DNA from: Firmicutes bacterium CAG:449
Lineage (GTDB): Bacteria; Bacillota_I; Bacilli_A; RFN20; CAG-449
NCBI GenBank assembly: GCA_000432895.1
Contig: FR889432.1
Coordinates: 7,984-25,279, forward strand
Direction of reading: 5' to 3'
Length of the DNA: 17,296 nucleotides
In this document: positions 14,858-17,296 of the stretch, piece by piece
How positions within the stretch are numbered: the first letter of the stretch is position 1
Layout: each line of letters begins with the position of its first letter
Program-made: the position numbers and the translations under genes
Notes under the pieces: generated by a model
The model's input: only the letters and a program-made list of their open reading frames with translations
The model's database searches: none
Told to the model about the DNA's origin: nothing

Positions 14858-16010
14858 AATTATGCAATTCATCCATAATTCTATCCGCCATAATTTTTTC
14901 ACCAGTACCTTCTTTTTTAAATTTTTTACAATTTTCAATATAAGGATTTAATAAGTCTGGATTATCAATATATTGAGTAATTAATTTACCAGCTTTTTTA
15001 TGTGAATCTTCATAAACACCTACACCATAAGTTTTAACATAAAGATTTTTTGTAATTTCTTCAATTGGTGAAGCATAATAAGAAACCATAATTGGAGTTT
15101 CCATATAAACACTATCTAAAATAGCATTAGGTCCTGCTTTAGTAACAAAAATATTACTTGCACAATATAATTCATAAATATCTTTCATAAAGCCATAAAC
15201 TTTAATAGTAATATTTGGATAATTATTGCTAATTTCATTAAAATACTTTAATAATTTTTCATTTTTACCCGCAATAATAAGTAAAGTAAATTTACGATCA
15301 ATTTTTAAAAACTCTTCAGCAAATGATTTTAAATTTGCTTTAGCGTACGCTCCATCGGCCATAATAATAGTAAAATTATCTAAAGGCAAGCCATATTTTT
15401 TACGCATTTCAATTTTATCAATTTTTGTTTCTAAAACATCTTTTCTTAAAATAAAGCGACCTAAAAACAAATTATCTTTATTGAATTTATCTTTTTTTAA
15501 GGCTTCTTGATATGCTGCTTCATTATTAACTAAAAACAAATCCGCTCTTGTATCCCACCATCTATGAACATTAGGATCCGGATCATAGCAAACAGTTTTA
15601 AATTTTGCTCCTTTTCTTTTAGCTTCAATTGATGCATGCAAAGGAGTAAAATGAGTAGAAATAACCATATCAGGTTTGTAAGAATTCATAATTTCTATTA
15701 ATTTTTTCTTTTCACGTCTAAAGACTGTGTTATGCGCTAAAGTTAAAGAAAAATTAGGACTAAATAAAGCAGAAAGTAAAAAAACAAAATACATGGAAAT
15801 TGGATTTCTATTACTTCGTTTTACTGAATTTATTAAAAATTTTTCATGTTTAATTAAAACAGGATCATTAGTTTCCGTAAAAATTCTAGAACGAATAATT
15901 TCTACTTCATCTGGATAATATTTCTCAAGTGCATTTGCTAGAGCTTCTGCACTAACAATATGCCCCATACCTGCTTCGACATATGTTATAAGGATTCTAT
16001 ACTTTTTCAT
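14844..16010 (-). CDS. UgtP/MGDG-synthase-like glycosyltransferase (GT28)
   Basis: A 388-residue glycosyltransferase. The N-terminal domain resembles monogalactosyldiacylglycerol synthase: glycine-rich VEAGMGHIVSAEALANAL (11-28), VISTHFTPLH (116-125) and CYDPDPNVHRWW (141-152). The C-terminal GT28 domain has ADGAYAK, VYGFMKDIYELY and the sugar-nucleotide loop KAGPNAILDS (291-300). A hydrophobic stretch (about 71-83) may attach it to the inner face of the membrane. Likely role: transfer of glucose or galactose from UDP-sugar to diacylglycerol, giving membrane glycolipids. MurG is excluded by the N-terminal motifs. KAGPNAILDS carries Asp where many relatives have Glu. GGAGGG precedes the ATG. 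The donor and acceptor are inferred. Confidence 0.85.
   Translation of the reverse strand: MKKYRILITYVEAGMGHIVSAEALANALEKYYPDEVEIIRSRIFTETNDPVLIKHEKFLINSVKRSNRNPISMYFVFLLSALFSPNFSLTLAHNTVFRREKKKLIEIMNSYKPDMVISTHFTPLHASIEAKRKGAKFKTVCYDPDPNVHRWWDTRADLFLVNNEAAYQEALKKDKFNKDNLFLGRFILRKDVLETKIDKIEMRKKYGLPLDNFTIIMADGAYAKANLKSFAEEFLKIDRKFTLLIIAGKNEKLLKYFNEISNNYPNITIKVYGFMKDIYELYCASNIFVTKAGPNAILDSVYMETPIMVSYYASPIEEITKNLYVKTYGVGVYEDSHKKAGKLITQYIDNPDLLNPYIENCKKFKKEGTGEKIMADRIMDELHNSTQQ
14855..14883. repeat. Hairpin at the glmS stop, possible terminator
   Basis: TAGAATTATG (14855-14864) and CATAATTCTA (14874-14883) are perfect 10-bp arms around a 9-base loop. The left arm begins with the glmS stop codon itself. 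The stem is AT-rich and a T-run comes only about 10 bases later, so it is a weaker terminator candidate than the metG one. It lies in the coding end of the converging gene. Confidence 0.4.
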
Positions 16011-16085
16011 AACCCTCCAAAATATATATTAATATTCTAATCAAATATGATTTAAAAATAAAGAAAGATAGGTAACACAAAATAT

Positions 16086-17296
16086 TTACTTTGTATAAAA
16101 AGTCTTTAAAACTTCATATAAATATACAATATCTTCACTTCCGGCAGTTTCAAAACTTGAATGCATTGCAAGTTGCCCTAAACCAATATCAACTGAACGT
16201 AAAGATAATTGTCCCAAAGAAATATTTCCTAAAGTTGATCCACCTCTAATATCCGCTCTATTAGTAAAAAATTGATATGGAATGTTACTATCTATGCATA
16301 ACTTTTGCATATATGCACTTGTTAAACCATCACTTGTATAACTTTGTGAAGCATTAAACTTAATTACAATTCCTTTGTTCATATATACTTTATTATCAGG
16401 ATCAGTTAAAGAAGAATTACTTGGATGAACTGCATGTGCATTATCGCTAGAAATCATAAAAGACTTACTAATAGCACATAAAAAATCTTCTTCAGAAAAA
16501 TTTAAAGCATTATTAATTCTTTTTAAAGTATTAACTAAAAAATCAGAATTAGCGCCTTGTAAAGATGAAGAACCAACTTCTTCATTATCGAAAAACACTC
16601 CAACATTTATATTTTTGTCATTATCTATATCAATAAGACTTTCACTTTCAATAAAAGCACATTCAAGATCATCTAATCTAGGTGAAGAAATAAATTCATT
16701 ATTTTCCCCCCATAAATATCCTTTTTCAAAATTATAAAGAAACAAATCATAATTAATAATATCTTTTTTTTCAATATTTAAAGCATGTGATATTTTATCA
16801 TTAATATAATCAAACTGTTTATCTTGAGAAACTAATGGTTGCATATCATTAGCAATATTATAAGCATATCCATTATTAATTTGACGATTAAAATGAATAC
16901 AAACATTAGGAATAATAAATACAGGTTCTTTAATATTAATAACTTTACTAATTAAATTATTGTCTTGATTGATAATTACTCTTCCAGCAAAAGAAAGAGG
17001 TCTATCTAACCAAGTAGACATTATCATTCCACCATAACCTTCAACATTGATTTTATTATAAATATCAACTTTATGATTAGCTTGAGGCTTAATTTTAAAA
17101 GATGGGGAATCAAGATGAGAAGCAACAATGTTATACTTATAATTATCTTGAATATTTTTTCCAATAGTAAAAGCAATTAAAGAAGAATCATTTCTAGTTA
17201 AAAAATATTTTTTACCTTTTTCTAAAGTAAACTTCTTTTCTTCTTTTAATTCTATAAAACCATGTTTTAAAAATTTTTCTTTTAAATTACTTGTAG
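16086..17296 (-). CDS. M18 family aspartyl aminopeptidase (5' end beyond window)
   Basis: A zinc aminopeptidase of family M18, open from the right window edge. An internal ATG at 17027 is not the start, because the same frame continues upstream with M18 sequence: YFLTRNDSSLIAFTIG, then the metal-binding SHLDSPSFKIKP, then VEGYGGMIMSTWLDRPLS across that ATG. Later come SSPRLDDLECAF (metal Asp), FFDNEEVGS (catalytic and metal Glu), SSDNAHAVHP and the terminal AMHSSFETAGSED (metal His). 402 residues are visible and the family is usually about 430, so roughly 30 N-terminal residues are missing. The enzyme removes N-terminal residues, often acidic ones, from cytosolic peptides. It may be transcribed with the glycosyltransferase 75 bases further on, though no linking signal is seen. 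Confidence 0.93.
   Translation of the reverse strand, partial: TSNLKEKFLKHGFIELKEEKKFTLEKGKKYFLTRNDSSLIAFTIGKNIQDNYKYNIVASHLDSPSFKIKPQANHKVDIYNKINVEGYGGMIMSTWLDRPLSFAGRVIINQDNNLISKVINIKEPVFIIPNVCIHFNRQINNGYAYNIANDMQPLVSQDKQFDYINDKISHALNIEKKDIINYDLFLYNFEKGYLWGENNEFISSPRLDDLECAFIESESLIDIDNDKNINVGVFFDNEEVGSSSLQGANSDFLVNTLKRINNALNFSEEDFLCAISKSFMISSDNAHAVHPSNSSLTDPDNKVYMNKGIVIKFNASQSYTSDGLTSAYMQKLCIDSNIPYQFFTNRADIRGGSTLGNISLGQLSLRSVDIGLGQLAMHSSFETAGSEDIVYLYEVLKTFYTK

Noticed and set aside
15226..15918. Two plus-strand frames (94 and 63 codons)
   Set aside because: They are antisense to the glycosyltransferase and show no protein-like motifs.
16086..17027. M18 peptidase as a complete 313-residue protein
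   Set aside because: The frame continues to the window edge and encodes the conserved metal-binding HLDSP motif upstream of that ATG.
1..17296. CRISPR array, insertion sequence, rRNA
   Set aside because: No regularly spaced repeats, transposase or rRNA-like sequence seen on either strand.

Overview
The window is AT-rich bacterial DNA, mostly from a Firmicutes/Bacilli-like genome or a Mollicutes-adjacent gut lineage. The evidence is the protein families (DpnII-type restriction, Pdp, RlmD, UgtP-like glycosyltransferase, M18 aminopeptidase), the AG-rich Shine-Dalgarno sites and the low GC. All 16 genes end in TAA or TAG, never TGA, and tryptophan is TGG throughout. I cannot name the species.

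Left part (about 29-4711, all minus strand) is a defence cassette. From a promoter near 3510-3540 runs a four-gene DpnII-like operon for GATC sites: an XRE helix-turn-helix fused to a Dam-type methyltransferase, a DpnII/MboI-type endonuclease, a DpnA-like second methyltransferase, and a GIY-YIG nuclease with a RAMA-like C-terminus. Inverted repeats over the promoter's -10 and -35 suggest autoregulation by the HTH domain. Upstream, with its own promoter, is an FRG-domain protein. The cassette abuts the 3' end of rlmD across a 180-base stretch with no confident gene.

Centre: rlmD, pdp (pyrimidine-nucleoside phosphorylase) and an unrecognised 114-residue protein form a minus-strand unit. Plus-strand genes follow: an orphan NitT/TauT-type ABC ATPase, rpmE (ribosomal protein L31) and metG, with a terminator hairpin squeezed between rpmE and metG. 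A small exported PrcB-like protein converges on metG. The likely metG terminator lies inside that antisense gene.

Right part: the most unusual locus is 11302-14857. One reading frame joins a phosphoglucosamine mutase (GlmM) to the acetyltransferase (left-handed beta-helix) half of GlmU. GlmS follows one base later. The operon therefore encodes fructose-6-P to GlcN-6-P to GlcN-1-P to GlcNAc-1-P, three successive steps of UDP-GlcNAc synthesis, but not the uridylyltransferase domain normally at the GlmU N-terminus. A UgtP/MGDG-synthase-like glycolipid glycosyltransferase converges on glmS, and an M18 aminopeptidase runs off the right edge.
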